The translations under genes and the position numbers were made by a program. Source: Nitrospirota bacterium (GTDB taxonomy: Bacteria > Nitrospirota > Nitrospiria > Nitrospirales > UBA8639). Taken from it: DNA of 21,570 nt. Of the stretch, positions 6,489 to 14,026 are shown one piece after another (the stretch's first letter is position 1; each line of letters opens with the position of its first letter). A model generated the notes under the pieces. That model searched no databases. It was not told the origin of the DNA and saw only the letters and a program-made list of their open reading frames with translations. The DNA lies in assembly GCA_020348185.1 (NCBI GenBank), contig CP070743.1, forward strand, positions 2,014,403 through 2,035,972, given 5' to 3'.

Positions 6489-8639
6489 ATGTCAATATCT
6501 CTTCCCCGAGAAATTCAGCGCCTTCACGATCTCGCTCATAATGTGTGGTGGAGTTGGACGCCTCAAGCCCGTGAACTTTTTGAACAATTTGATCCGGCGC
6601 TCTGGAGACTCACTCATCATAATCCCATCAAACAACTTCAGGAAGCTTCTCCCGATCACCTAAAAGCGCTGAGTCGCAATGCCTTGTTTTTAAGGCAGTA
6701 CGAGGCCACGGTAAAAGCCTACGACGACTATATGTCTGCGACCGACCATTGGTTTGGGAAAAATTTTCCTCAATTGCAGCAGCTCGTGATTGCGTATTTT
6801 TCTGCCGAGTTCGGGCTTCACATTTCGGTGCCAATCTATAGTGGCGGATTGGGGATTTTAGCCGGCGACCACCTGAAGGAAGCGAGTGACCTGGGTATTC
6901 CGATCGTTGGGATGGGCTTTATGTACAGCCACGCGTACTTTCGTCAAGTCGTGAATCCGGATGGGTGGCAGGAGGCGGTCTATGAGCCCTTTGACCGATC
7001 CGCCTCTCCAATTCGACCGGCTCTGAATCCAGCCGGGGCTCAAGCCAAAATTCAGATCACCATCGATTCGAGGACGGTGACGTGCTTGGTGTGGCAAGTC
7101 CAGGTAGGGCGTGTAAAATTGTACCTTCTGGATACCGATACGCCAGAAAATAATCCTGCTGACCGGGAACTGTCGGCCCGGCTTTACGGGGGCGACCACA
7201 CGACACGGTTAGCTCAGGAATTCCTGTTAGGCGTTGGCGGGGTCCGTGCTCTCCGTGCCCTTGGAGTCTCACCGGGAGTGTGGCATGCCAATGAAGGACA
7301 TCCTGCGTTCATGGTCTTGGAACGGCTTCGTGAATTGGTGAAAAAGGGGCAGTCTCTTTCTCAAGCCCAGGATCTGGTAAAAGCCTCCACGGTTTTCACG
7401 ACGCACACCCCGGTTCCTGCCGGCCACGATAAGTTTCATGCTGATCTGATTCGTTCTCAGTTTTCCGGTTATTGGGAAGGGCTGGGACTCACTTTTGCAG
7501 AATTTATGGCACTGGGTAAGCATCCCGGTTATTCCGAAAATGAATTTCACATGACCGCCTTGGCTATTGGCTTATCTTCATCGGTCAATGGGGTCAGTCG
7601 GGAACATGCAAGAGTCTCACGAGCCATGTTTGCTGATCTTTGGCCGGATCTTCCTGAAAACCGGATCCCGATCAAGGCGGTCACCAACGGGATTCATATC
7701 CCAACCTGGATCGCACCGGAAATGAATCAGCTGTATTGTAAATACTTGGGCCCCGCTTGGCGTGATCATTGCGATGATTCGGCTTTGTGGCAACGTGTCC
7801 TGGAAATCCCTGACCAGGAATTGTGGGAAATTCGGCAATCGCTCAAGCACAAACTCTTAAACATTATTCGTTTACGAAGCCGATCAGGGTGGATGCGGGG
7901 AAGCCTGGAAGCGATTCAAGTGTTGGCGAATGGTGCGCTGTTCGAACCCTATCCCCTGACCATCGGTTTTTGTCGAAGGTTTGCGACCTATAAACGGGCG
8001 ACGTTGATTTTCAGGGACGTGGATCGACTCCGGGCTTTGCTCTTGAATCGATGGAGACCGGTACAACTGGTGTTTGCCGGGAAAGCGCATCCGGCCGATC
8101 ACCCCGGTCGACAATTGATACATGAGGTCTATCAGTTTGCCAAATCGCATGGGTTTGCGGGACATATCGCCTTTGTCGAAGATTATGACATGCATGTCGC
8201 GAAGTTTTTGGTTCGGGGAGTAGATGTCTGGCTGAATAACCCCCGACCACCTCTTGAGGCCAGTGGAACTAGCGGACAAAAGGCGGCGTTGAACGGTGTG
8301 CCGAACCTCAGTGGTTTAGATGGATGGTGGAAAGAAGGATACGATGGATCCAACGGGTGGTCCATTCCGCTGCCTTCTCACCCTTTAGAGGAAGAAGATT
8401 CCGATACCCAAGATGCTGAAGCGTTGTATACCTTATTGGAAAAAGAAGTGATCCCTCTCTATTATGAACGAGATACGGATGGCGTTCCCCATGGATGGAT
8501 CAAAATCATAAAAAATTCGATTAAAACGATTGTTCCCTATTTCAATACCCAGCGAATGCTAAAAGATTACACCACAGAGGCCTACGTTCCCTCCTGTCCC
8601 GATGAGTATCAAATGCAGGATCAAGAAGACGTCGCTTGA
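6489..8639 (+). CDS. glgP: Alpha-glucan (glycogen/maltodextrin) phosphorylase, GT35
   Basis: This enzyme uses phosphate and PLP to remove glucose-1-phosphate from the non-reducing ends of glycogen or maltodextrin in the cytosol. The N-terminus carries a DUF3417-type segment (HDLAHNVWWSWTP, residues 13-25), as in the shorter TIGR02094-like alpha-glucan phosphorylases rather than the roughly 800-residue classical GlgP. Other conserved blocks are YFSAEFGLH, YSGGLGILAGDHLKEASDLG, WHANEGHPAF, FTTHTPVPAGHDKF and GFCRRFATYKRA. The PLP site is EASGTSGQKAALNG, with K598 as the Schiff-base lysine. No Shine-Dalgarno is visible before ATG 6489. At 716 residues the protein looks complete. The gene suggests that the cell stores and mobilises glycogen; no glycogen synthase or branching enzyme lies in this window. 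Confidence 0.94.
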   Translation: MSISLPREIQRLHDLAHNVWWSWTPQARELFEQFDPALWRLTHHNPIKQLQEASPDHLKALSRNALFLRQYEATVKAYDDYMSATDHWFGKNFPQLQQLVIAYFSAEFGLHISVPIYSGGLGILAGDHLKEASDLGIPIVGMGFMYSHAYFRQVVNPDGWQEAVYEPFDRSASPIRPALNPAGAQAKIQITIDSRTVTCLVWQVQVGRVKLYLLDTDTPENNPADRELSARLYGGDHTTRLAQEFLLGVGGVRALRALGVSPGVWHANEGHPAFMVLERLRELVKKGQSLSQAQDLVKASTVFTTHTPVPAGHDKFHADLIRSQFSGYWEGLGLTFAEFMALGKHPGYSENEFHMTALAIGLSSSVNGVSREHARVSRAMFADLWPDLPENRIPIKAVTNGIHIPTWIAPEMNQLYCKYLGPAWRDHCDDSALWQRVLEIPDQELWEIRQSLKHKLLNIIRLRSRSGWMRGSLEAIQVLANGALFEPYPLTIGFCRRFATYKRATLIFRDVDRLRALLLNRWRPVQLVFAGKAHPADHPGRQLIHEVYQFAKSHGFAGHIAFVEDYDMHVAKFLVRGVDVWLNNPRPPLEASGTSGQKAALNGVPNLSGLDGWWKEGYDGSNGWSIPLPSHPLEEEDSDTQDAEALYTLLEKEVIPLYYERDTDGVPHGWIKIIKNSIKTIVPYFNTQRMLKDYTTEAYVPSCPDEYQMQDQEDVA

Positions 8640-8921
8640 ACCATAATCCTCACCGCCGACGAAGATGGAGATTCTTCCCTCCTGGCCCGGTCTTCACTCT
8701 CAGCTTGTTGTACCAGGATTGCAATGTTAAGATAAAGTTCTGTGGAAGGGAGACGGTTCAGCGTTAACGGATTTGAGCCTCCTTTCTGCATCCGGAAAAT
8801 TCCCCTTCTTCTTGCAGTCAATACACACACAGTTTCTTGGGTACCCGAGCATAACAATGCAGATTGATTTGCGACGAAGTCTTAGTGAGTCATTCGTCAA
8901 CTTAAACCAAAGAGGTGGGAA
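8640..8921. other. Gene-free spacer after the glucan phosphorylase
   Basis: This 282-bp spacer has no convincing gene, terminator or promoter. A minus-strand frame crosses it (8621-8857), but it runs into the phosphorylase end, has no ribosome-binding site and no recognisable domain. The last bases (AGAGGTGGGAA) form the ribosome-binding site of the next gene. Confidence 0.5.
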
Positions 8922-9347
8922 TTGAAGAAACTCTTGTTCCTTCTTATTATTGGAGGGGCCTTTGCATCGGGGTACTGGGTTGGGCAGAATCCAGATGAAG
9001 CGAAGCATTTATTCCGCGAATACTCTGGTGAGGTGGTTGAAAAAACGATCGGTCTCCAGGAGAGTATGGCCCTAAGGCGGGAATATCTGGGTGCCAAAGA
9101 GCGGTTAGTTGAAGCCAAGGGATATTTTCTGGATCGTGAGTATAAGAAAGCCGCTTATGAATTAGATGAAACCCTCGATTATCTCCAAGGAATGGTGGAA
9201 GCGAATTCGGACGTGATATCCGAGGACGCGGTTGAAGAGGTGATGGTTCAGGTTCGCGGAGTTCAGCGACAACTGGAAGAGGGAAGGGGAGTCTCCCGTC
9301 AGACCTGGGACTCCATGCAGCGAAACCTGGACGACTTACTACCTTAA
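8922..9347 (+). CDS. Small membrane-anchored or exported helical protein
   Basis: I do not recognise the family. The start is TTG, supported by a strong AGAGGTGGG ribosome-binding site a few bases upstream. The 141 residues begin with a short basic N-terminus and a hydrophobic segment (LLFLLIIGGAFASGYWVG, about residues 4-21), so the protein is either anchored in the inner membrane or cleaved after export. The remainder is acidic and probably all helical, with heptad-like stretches such as REYLGAKERLVEAKGYF and EEVMVQVRGVQRQLEEG, suggesting a short helical bundle on the periplasmic side. It ends only 8 bp from the end of the convergent HEAT-repeat gene, with no obvious terminator between them. 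Confidence 0.72.
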   Translation: MKKLLFLLIIGGAFASGYWVGQNPDEAKHLFREYSGEVVEKTIGLQESMALRREYLGAKERLVEAKGYFLDREYKKAAYELDETLDYLQGMVEANSDVISEDAVEEVMVQVRGVQRQLEEGRGVSRQTWDSMQRNLDDLLP

Positions 9348-9355
9348 CCTGTCTC

Positions 9356-10219
9356 TTACGCATTCACCTCTTGTTTTTTCCACGAGCTGAGCATTCGCTC
9401 GATTCGCATCCTCACCACCAAATCTGGGTCCTTCAATAAGGGTTTCACGGCATCACGCCCTCGGGGATCTCGGATTTTCTCCAGTGAAGCAGCGGCTGTC
9501 AGTCGGGTAAACCAATCGGGATCTTTAAGTTTTTCGATTAAGGCATCCACGGCTGCCGCGTCCTTTATTTCTCCCAAGGCGAGAATAGATTGTTTGCGAA
9601 CAAACTCATCCCTATCATTAAGAGATTCAACAAGTTTCCCCACGGCGGGTTTCCCAAGTTCGGCCAAGGCCCACGTGGCATCATCCTTAAATTCGTCGTT
9701 TTTCATCATGGAGATGAGCGGATCGAGGACTCGTTCGTCATTAATTTTTCCAAGAGTCCTAATCGTGTATTTTCGTGCCTCCCAATCTCGTAAAAAACGG
9801 ATCAATAGCTCAACGGCGGGAGAGCCAATAATGGCTAACGCATCGACAGCCGCCTCACGAACCTGCCAGTCGCCATCCCGCAAACAACGCACAAGGGGTT
9901 CAATACACCGCTCGTCTCCCATTTCTCCCAAAGTGACCACGGCTTCTCGTCTGACCACCCAATCAGAATCTTTGAGGAGGTCGATTTGGATATCGATTTC
10001 ATCTTTGACTTTTTCCTCTTCAAACTCCTCTTCCTCGGGGGAGGGTTCTTCTTCCCCACCTTCCTCAACCACAATGGCTTCAGGTGAAGGGACCTCGGCG
10101 TCTTCCATGAGGGTATCAGCGAATTCGTCCACGAATTCGTCACTGGTTTCCGCTGTTTCCTCTGCTCGCTGTTCCTGGGGTTCTTGTTCTTCCTTTGATT
10201 CTTTCAGCTCATCACTCAT
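9356..10219 (-). CDS. HEAT-repeat protein with acidic N-terminal tail
   Basis: This 287-residue protein has two parts. Residues 1-75 are extremely acidic and probably disordered (PSPEEEEFEEEKVKDE). Residues about 77-275 form roughly six HEAT/PBS-lyase-like repeats of about 31 residues, each with a pattern like DSDWVVRREAVVTLGEMGD followed by a second helix such as ERCIEPLVRCL. Such repeats make a curved helical scaffold for protein-protein contact. No catalytic residues are evident, so phycobilin lyase activity is not implied. There is no signal peptide. ATG 10219 has a strong AGGAGGT seven bases upstream. The short basic gene at 10298-10501 lies 78 bp upstream on the same strand and may be co-transcribed. 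Confidence 0.85.
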   Translation of the reverse strand: MSDELKESKEEQEPQEQRAEETAETSDEFVDEFADTLMEDAEVPSPEAIVVEEGGEEEPSPEEEEFEEEKVKDEIDIQIDLLKDSDWVVRREAVVTLGEMGDERCIEPLVRCLRDGDWQVREAAVDALAIIGSPAVELLIRFLRDWEARKYTIRTLGKINDERVLDPLISMMKNDEFKDDATWALAELGKPAVGKLVESLNDRDEFVRKQSILALGEIKDAAAVDALIEKLKDPDWFTRLTAAASLEKIRDPRGRDAVKPLLKDPDLVVRMRIERMLSSWKKQEVNA

Positions 10220-10297
10220 GGGAGATACCTCCTGGTGCTCGTATTTTCTAAGATTTCAATTCTCCATTTTGGCTGATCACCGAAAAATTCTATCCGG

Positions 10298-10501
10298 TTA
10301 TGCCTCGGCTTTGGATTTTTTCGATGTGGTGTGCTGCTCTCTTTTCTTGAGAGTACTTAATTTTCGTTGTACCCGCTTCAAGCGCTTATGTAGTGCGCGA
10401 ATGCCATCATCCCCTTCGGGGTTTTCACTGGCCGTCCGTCGTTCCTGAACCTTTTTTTGCAAAATTTGCTTATCTTCATCCAACGATCGAGATTTGGCCA
10501 T
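10298..10501 (-). CDS. Short basic coiled-coil protein (67 aa)
   Basis: No family is recognised. The frame opens at 10570, but ATG 10501 (MAKSRSLDEDK) is preferred: it has an AGGA element upstream and gives a compact charged helix. The protein is strongly basic and nearly all helical (ILQKKVQERR, ALHKRLKRVQRKLSTLKKRE), with a Lys/Ser-rich end that could bind nucleic acid or an acidic partner. The next gene downstream encodes a very acidic HEAT protein, so an interaction between the two is possible but purely inferred. Confidence 0.6.
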   Translation of the reverse strand: MAKSRSLDEDKQILQKKVQERRTASENPEGDDGIRALHKRLKRVQRKLSTLKKREQHTTSKKSKAEA

Positions 10502-10598
10502 AGATCCTGTACTCTCCCTTTGCCTAAAAGTGTGGTTAGTGATATGGGGTCGACCCTCCAGTCTAGTCAAGGGCCTAAAGAAGTGTCAACAAACAGAG

Positions 10599-10647
10599 GT
10601 TTCGAGTTTCGGGTTCCAGTTTTCAAGTTCTCGGAGTTCCGTTTTCA
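10599..10647 (+). repeat. Degenerate heptamer repeat array
   Basis: The stretch divides into seven 7-bp units: GTTTCGA, GTTTCGG, GTTCCAG, TTTTCAA, GTTCTCG, GAGTTCC, GTTTTCA. The first units agree best. It lies in the spacer upstream of the short basic gene and has no coding potential of note. Confidence 0.55.
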
Positions 10648-10723
10648 GATTGGGTTGTGTTGGACGAGAGTTAACATGGCGCCAGAGAAAGGGTCCCGAT
10701 ACCCCTCCGCAATTCGGGAATAC

Positions 10724-10764
10724 AAAAAAACACCCCGTTGAGCTTGGAAATCAACGGGGTGTTT
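10724..10764 (-). terminator. Rho-independent terminator of the cytochrome c gene
   Basis: On the minus strand, AAACACCCCGTTGA and TCAACGGGGTGTTT form a perfect 14-bp stem around a 9-nt loop, followed by a run of Ts. It lies 50 bp beyond the stop codon of the cytochrome gene at 10815-11282. Confidence 0.93.
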
Positions 10765-10814
10765 CATGGTTCTATTGTTTGAAGCTAGCTACTATTGCAG
10801 AAGCTACGCTTTTA

Positions 10815-11282
10815 CTATTTACAGAAGCTTCGCTCGTACGCAATGATCTTCCAGGCTTCTTCTTCCGAAATGGCTGATCCCTTGGGTGGGGCCAGAGCCA
10901 CCATTCCCGTTCCGGGGCTTCCATTCCCAATAATCCACATCATCTCGCCATCTTTCCGTTTCTTGTGAAATTTGCAATTGGTGAAATTCCGAGGACCCGG
11001 ATTCAGCACCTTTCCAGCGGGGCCATTTCCGTCCCCCTTCTTCCCATGGCAATTCACGCAGGTCCCCTTCCCCTCATAAAGCTTTTTCCCTTCAGCGACG
11101 ATTTCAGGGGAAGCCTTTTTGGCTTTCTTGTACATTTTTGTTTTCATTTTTTTGGCCTTAGATCGCTCTGCAGCTGGGACACGGGGTTTTAAAGGATCTT
11201 TTTCAGCACCGGCCAAGGCCAGGCCGGCCATCAGAAACATTGAGGCGGTTAATACGCCAGTCGTGCGCAAAAATAAATTCAT
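10815..11282 (-). CDS. Periplasmic monohaem cytochrome c (155 aa)
   Basis: This is a small class-I-like c-type cytochrome that shuttles electrons in the periplasm. A signal peptide spans about residues 1-24 (LALA before GAEKDP). A very basic stretch follows (residues 41-57, KAKKMKTKMYKKAKK). The haem site is CVNCH (75-79); a likely axial methionine is M127 in GTGMVALAP. Two further cysteines, C103 (NFTNCKF) and C154 (RSFCK), also occur in the paralogue at 11645-12091, so they may form a disulphide. ATG 11282 has a strong AAGGAGGT site. The gene has its own promoter (11414-11443) and a strong terminator (10724-10764), so it is probably monocistronic and well expressed. The redox partner is unknown; in a nitrite oxidiser it could carry electrons from nitrite oxidation, which is an inference. 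Confidence 0.9.
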   Translation of the reverse strand: MNLFLRTTGVLTASMFLMAGLALAGAEKDPLKPRVPAAERSKAKKMKTKMYKKAKKASPEIVAEGKKLYEGKGTCVNCHGKKGDGNGPAGKVLNPGPRNFTNCKFHKKRKDGEMMWIIGNGSPGTGMVALAPPKGSAISEEEAWKIIAYERSFCK

Positions 11283-11377
11283 GAATACCTCCTTACATTT
11301 TAAAAATGAAAACCAACCTTATTCCAAACGGAATTTCCCGCTAACACCTAAAACTCTATTCCTGTAAAGGGGGTAAA

Positions 11378-11403
11378 GACTGTCGGAGTGTCTGAAAACA
11401 GTC
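11378..11403 (-). promoter_or_regulatory. Leader hairpin upstream of the cytochrome c gene
   Basis: GACTGT and ACAGTC form a 6-bp stem around a 14-nt loop, beginning a few bases past the predicted transcription start. An overlapping AGAC/GTCT pairing is also possible. It could stabilise the mRNA or act as a regulatory leader structure. No known riboswitch is recognised. Confidence 0.35.
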
Positions 11404-11413
11404 CAACCTTGTG

Positions 11414-11443
11414 AATATATCAACGAATTTTTATTGCTGTCAA
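11414..11443 (-). promoter_or_regulatory. Sigma-70 promoter of the cytochrome c gene
   Basis: On the minus strand, a perfect TTGACA (-35) and TATATT (-10, five of six) are 18 bp apart. Transcription would start near 11407, giving an untranslated leader of about 125 nt before ATG 11282. Confidence 0.75.
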
Positions 11444-11564
11444 GGCATGTAAGTCAATGAAAATATTGGAGAATTAGCATTTTCTAATTTTCGGTGGCGA
11501 GTAATTGGGGCCTAGCACCTTTTTCAACGGGAAAATAAAAAAAGGGAAACTTAGAGGGAGTTTT

Positions 11565-11596
11565 ACGTTCAACGTTCAATATTTAAATATCGAACT
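11565..11596. repeat. Heptamer repeat fused to a palindrome
   Basis: Two exact ACGTTCA units are followed by ATATTTA and AATATCG. Overlapping them is the 22-bp near-perfect palindrome GTTC-A-ATATTTAAATAT-C-GAAC (11575-11596), with the 12-bp perfect core ATATTTAAATAT. It lies about 50 bp beyond the stop of the second cytochrome gene and could be a protein-binding site or a short dispersed repeat. Confidence 0.5.
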
Positions 11597-11644
11597 GGGG
11601 TGCTTTGGGAGGAGGTGTGCTGGCAAAGGCCTAATCTATTTTAC

Positions 11645-12091
11645 CTAATAACAAAATGTTCTGATATACGCGACCACTTCCCAGGCTTCCTCCTCCGTGA
11701 TGAGTGGGATCATGGGAGGCATAGGCCAGCTCCCAAACTTAATGACATAAAATAACTCTCCCGCTGCTCGTTTTTTTTGAAATTGGCAATTGGTGAAGTC
11801 TCTTGGTTTGACGGGCAAAAACTCTCCGGTAGGACCGCCTCCATCTCCTGACTCTCCATGACAGTTTGAGCAAACCCGCCCATAAACTTTTTGACCAGCT
11901 TCGATGGTGGTTGGCGGTGCGAATTTTGAATCGTTGTAGAGTGGGGAAGAAAGGTTTCTGTATATGCCGCGCTTTTCCAAAGGCACACGGGGTCGTAGTG
12001 GGTCCTTTTCCGCTGGGAGGGCCAAGGCTGACGTTGCCACGAGGAGTACGAGGATCAGAGAAAAGCGACCTGCCGTTTCCACAGAATTCAT
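11645..12091 (-). CDS. Periplasmic monohaem cytochrome c, second paralogue (148 aa)
   Basis: This protein is a paralogue of the one at 10815-11282. Both have a signal peptide (here residues 1-27), then AEKDPL[KR]PRVP, a haem site (CSNCH, 74-78), P[RN]-type PRDFTNCQFQKKR and an EEEAW..[IV].AY.R[ST]FC ending. Candidate axial methionines are M124 and M127 in WPMPPMIPL, a different ligand context from GTGMVAL in the paralogue, which may mean a different redox potential. C102 and C147 align with the extra cysteine pair of the paralogue. Unlike that protein, it lacks the Lys-rich stretch after the signal peptide. The Shine-Dalgarno is weak, and no terminator is seen after it. It begins 146 bp downstream of rodZ on the same strand, so read-through from that operon is possible. 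Confidence 0.88.
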   Translation of the reverse strand: MNSVETAGRFSLILVLLVATSALALPAEKDPLRPRVPLEKRGIYRNLSSPLYNDSKFAPPTTIEAGQKVYGRVCSNCHGESGDGGGPTGEFLPVKPRDFTNCQFQKKRAAGELFYVIKFGSWPMPPMIPLITEEEAWEVVAYIRTFCY

Positions 12092-12237
12092 GGTTCAGGC
12101 ATCCAAAAGGGTCAGTGAACGAAGAAGTTGAGCGCTGATAGTGAAATGGGAGAATGAGGGGGTAAAGGGTATAGTCCGAGGTGAAAAGCGCGAATCCCAA
12201 ACGGTGAATGTTGCATGGGAAACTCTATGATAAATTC

Positions 12238-13107
12238 CTAGTCCCGAATCACGACCTCCCGAACTATCTGGCCTTGCTTGCCGAAAGGGCCTCGTGATTT
12301 TCCATTCAGCCAGACGCGGACTCCTCCGGCGTTGCCAAGGGTAAGGGTAAATTGTTTGTTTGCCTTCCACGTCGTTCGTTGCTTCGGCTGTAGAAGCGCC
12401 TCTTCTGGTTCCTTTCCGTCTGATTTGACCACCACCCACGTGAGTTGGGTCGCCTCCAATTCCATAAGCAAGGGGCCGGTGGTAGTGGAAACGGAGGGAG
12501 TTTTTGGTTTTACGGGTTTTGATTGATCTGGCACGGTGGGTAAAGCGACCGGAGGAAGATCTGGCTCCGCCGAAATGGTCTTCGACCCGATATCCATTTC
12601 TTGTTCACGGGGATGTTCTCTCAGTGATGGCAAAGGAGGCGTTTCTGTTTCTTCTCCCATGGGCAATGGGGAAGAGACGGACGGGCTCTCTGTCGTTTCA
12701 GGTGTTGGGGCGGGAGTTGGCTGTTGCTGTCTGGATAGGTAAAGTCCTAACCCCAGCACAATCACCCCAATGAGGACTCCCATAGCGATCCGATTCGGCT
12801 TTCCCCGTTTTTCTTCTTCAGTGGTTGATTGAACGCGTTCGTGTTCCTGTTGTCCCGTCCCAAAATATTTATTCGAAGCTTCTGAAAAGCGCCTGAGGAC
12901 GTCGTGCTCATCCATCCCAAGCGACCGGGCATACGTTCGCACAAATCCCTTCGTAAATACGGGTTCAGGTAAAGCAGAAAATTGTTCTTCTTCTAAAGCC
13001 TGAAGGTATTTAAGTTGAATGCGAGTGACAGAGGCGACTTGGTCCAAACTGAGGCCCTGGGTTTCTCGCGCATGTTTTAAAAGCGGGCCGACGGATTCAG
13101 TGGGCAT
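12238..13107 (-). CDS. rodZ: RodZ-like membrane protein with Xre-type HTH and DUF4115
   Basis: RodZ-like proteins link the MreB cytoskeleton to the cell-wall elongation machinery. The N-terminal cytoplasmic HTH_25/Xre domain (residues 6-75) includes LKHARETQGLSLDQVASVTRI and ALPEPVFTKGFVRTYARSLG, both typical of the family. A basic stretch (KRGKPNR) leads to one membrane span (about 107-125), a Pro/Thr/Glu-rich periplasmic linker (128-210) and a C-terminal DUF4115-like beta domain ending in VREVVIRD. ATG 13107 is preferred over TTG 13125: it lies 4 bp beyond the pfkB stop, with GAGGA 11 bases upstream, implying translational coupling. No mreB is present in the window, so the morphogenetic role rests on the family. 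Confidence 0.87.
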   Translation of the reverse strand: MPTESVGPLLKHARETQGLSLDQVASVTRIQLKYLQALEEEQFSALPEPVFTKGFVRTYARSLGMDEHDVLRRFSEASNKYFGTGQQEHERVQSTTEEEKRGKPNRIAMGVLIGVIVLGLGLYLSRQQQPTPAPTPETTESPSVSSPLPMGEETETPPLPSLREHPREQEMDIGSKTISAEPDLPPVALPTVPDQSKPVKPKTPSVSTTTGPLLMELEATQLTWVVVKSDGKEPEEALLQPKQRTTWKANKQFTLTLGNAGGVRVWLNGKSRGPFGKQGQIVREVVIRD

Positions 13108-13111
13108 TAGA

Positions 13112-14026
13112 TCATATATCCTCAAAATGCGTCAGACGTCTGAATTCGCGGTATCGATCTTCTATTTGCCTTTTGTCCAAGTGCCGTAACCGATCCAGGC
13201 TGAATTCTTCAACCGTAAAGGACGCCATGACACTGCCGAAAATGATGGCTCTCCGAAGCCCTTCGTTGGAATAATCGCCTGTAGAAGCCAAATGTCCCAT
13301 AAACCCGCCAGCAAAGGTATCTCCCGCTCCGGTGGGGTCCTTGACCTGCTCCAATGGGAGCGCGGGGGCCCCGAAGGTATGTTTTTCGTTAAACATTAAG
13401 ACGCCATATTCGCCACGCTTGATAATCAGATTTTTGGGGCCTCTGGAGAGAATACGTTTGGCCACCTGAACCAGGTTGGAATCCTCGCCCAGGGCACGGG
13501 CTTCGCCGTCATTAATCACCAGAATGTCCACTTTTTCAAGGGTGCGCCACAGAGCCTCGCGTTTGCCCTCAATCCAGAAGTTCATGGTATCACAGGCCAC
13601 GATCCTGGGACGTTCCACTTTTTCCAAAACGTCCAATTGTAGTTCGGGATCAATATTACCGAGAAAAAGCATCTGTGGTGTCCGATACTGATCTGGGATA
13701 TGAGGACGAAAGGTTTCCAGGACGTTCAAATGCGTTTCAAGGGTCTGGGCCTCGTTCAGTTGGTAGGAATACTCGCCTTTCCAACGAAAGGTCTTGCCTT
13801 TTCGTCGCTCAAGACCCTCTAAGTCGATTCCCCGACTGCGCAAAAAATCCACATGTTGTTCGGGAAAGTCTTCTCCGACGACAGCGATGAGCTCGACGCC
13901 GGTGAAAAAACTCGCTGCCGTGGAAAAATAGGTGGCCGATCCACCCAACACATCTGAGGCTTCCCCAAAAGGGGTACGGACCGAATCAAATGCCATCGAC
14001 CCGACGACTAACAATTTACCCATCAT
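13112..14026 (-). CDS. PfkB/ribokinase-family sugar or nucleoside kinase
   Basis: This enzyme phosphorylates a sugar or nucleoside using ATP. The 304 residues show an N-terminal LGGSATYFSTAASFFTG block (28-43), a VVGEDFPEQHVDFLRSRGI segment like PfkB signature 1, and signature 2 DPTGAGDTFAGGF (230-242) with the anion hole GAGD and catalytic base D236. The start ATG overlaps the mtnP stop by 4 bp, a strong sign of joint expression. Its substrate is therefore plausibly linked to mtnP: adenosine, 5-methylthioribose or 5-deoxyribose derivatives, or a ribose product. Bacterial MtnK is a different fold family, so this would be a non-homologous replacement if it acts on methylthioribose. Family is secure; substrate is unknown. 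Confidence 0.88.
   Translation of the reverse strand: MMGKLLVVGSMAFDSVRTPFGEASDVLGGSATYFSTAASFFTGVELIAVVGEDFPEQHVDFLRSRGIDLEGLERRKGKTFRWKGEYSYQLNEAQTLETHLNVLETFRPHIPDQYRTPQMLFLGNIDPELQLDVLEKVERPRIVACDTMNFWIEGKREALWRTLEKVDILVINDGEARALGEDSNLVQVAKRILSRGPKNLIIKRGEYGVLMFNEKHTFGAPALPLEQVKDPTGAGDTFAGGFMGHLASTGDYSNEGLRRAIIFGSVMASFTVEEFSLDRLRHLDKRQIEDRYREFRRLTHFEDI

Larger units (their letters stand above)
11283..11644. other. AT-rich regulatory spacer between the cytochrome genes
   Basis: This 362-bp stretch holds no gene. It is visibly AT-rich. From the right it contains the palindrome and heptamers at 11565-11596, a GCCTAGCACC motif near 11509, the sigma-70-like promoter at 11414-11443 and the leader hairpin at 11378-11403, all preceding the minus-strand cytochrome gene at 10815. 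Confidence 0.7.

Noticed and set aside
8621..8857. Minus-strand frame of 78 codons behind the glucan phosphorylase
   Set aside because: It overlaps the phosphorylase end, lacks a ribosome-binding site and shows no domain. It is not excluded as a small gene, but support is too weak to annotate.
9594..10448. Plus-strand open frame of 284 codons opposite the HEAT gene
   Set aside because: It is a Ser-rich antisense shadow of the Glu-rich and repeat-rich minus-strand gene, and it crosses the end of another real gene.
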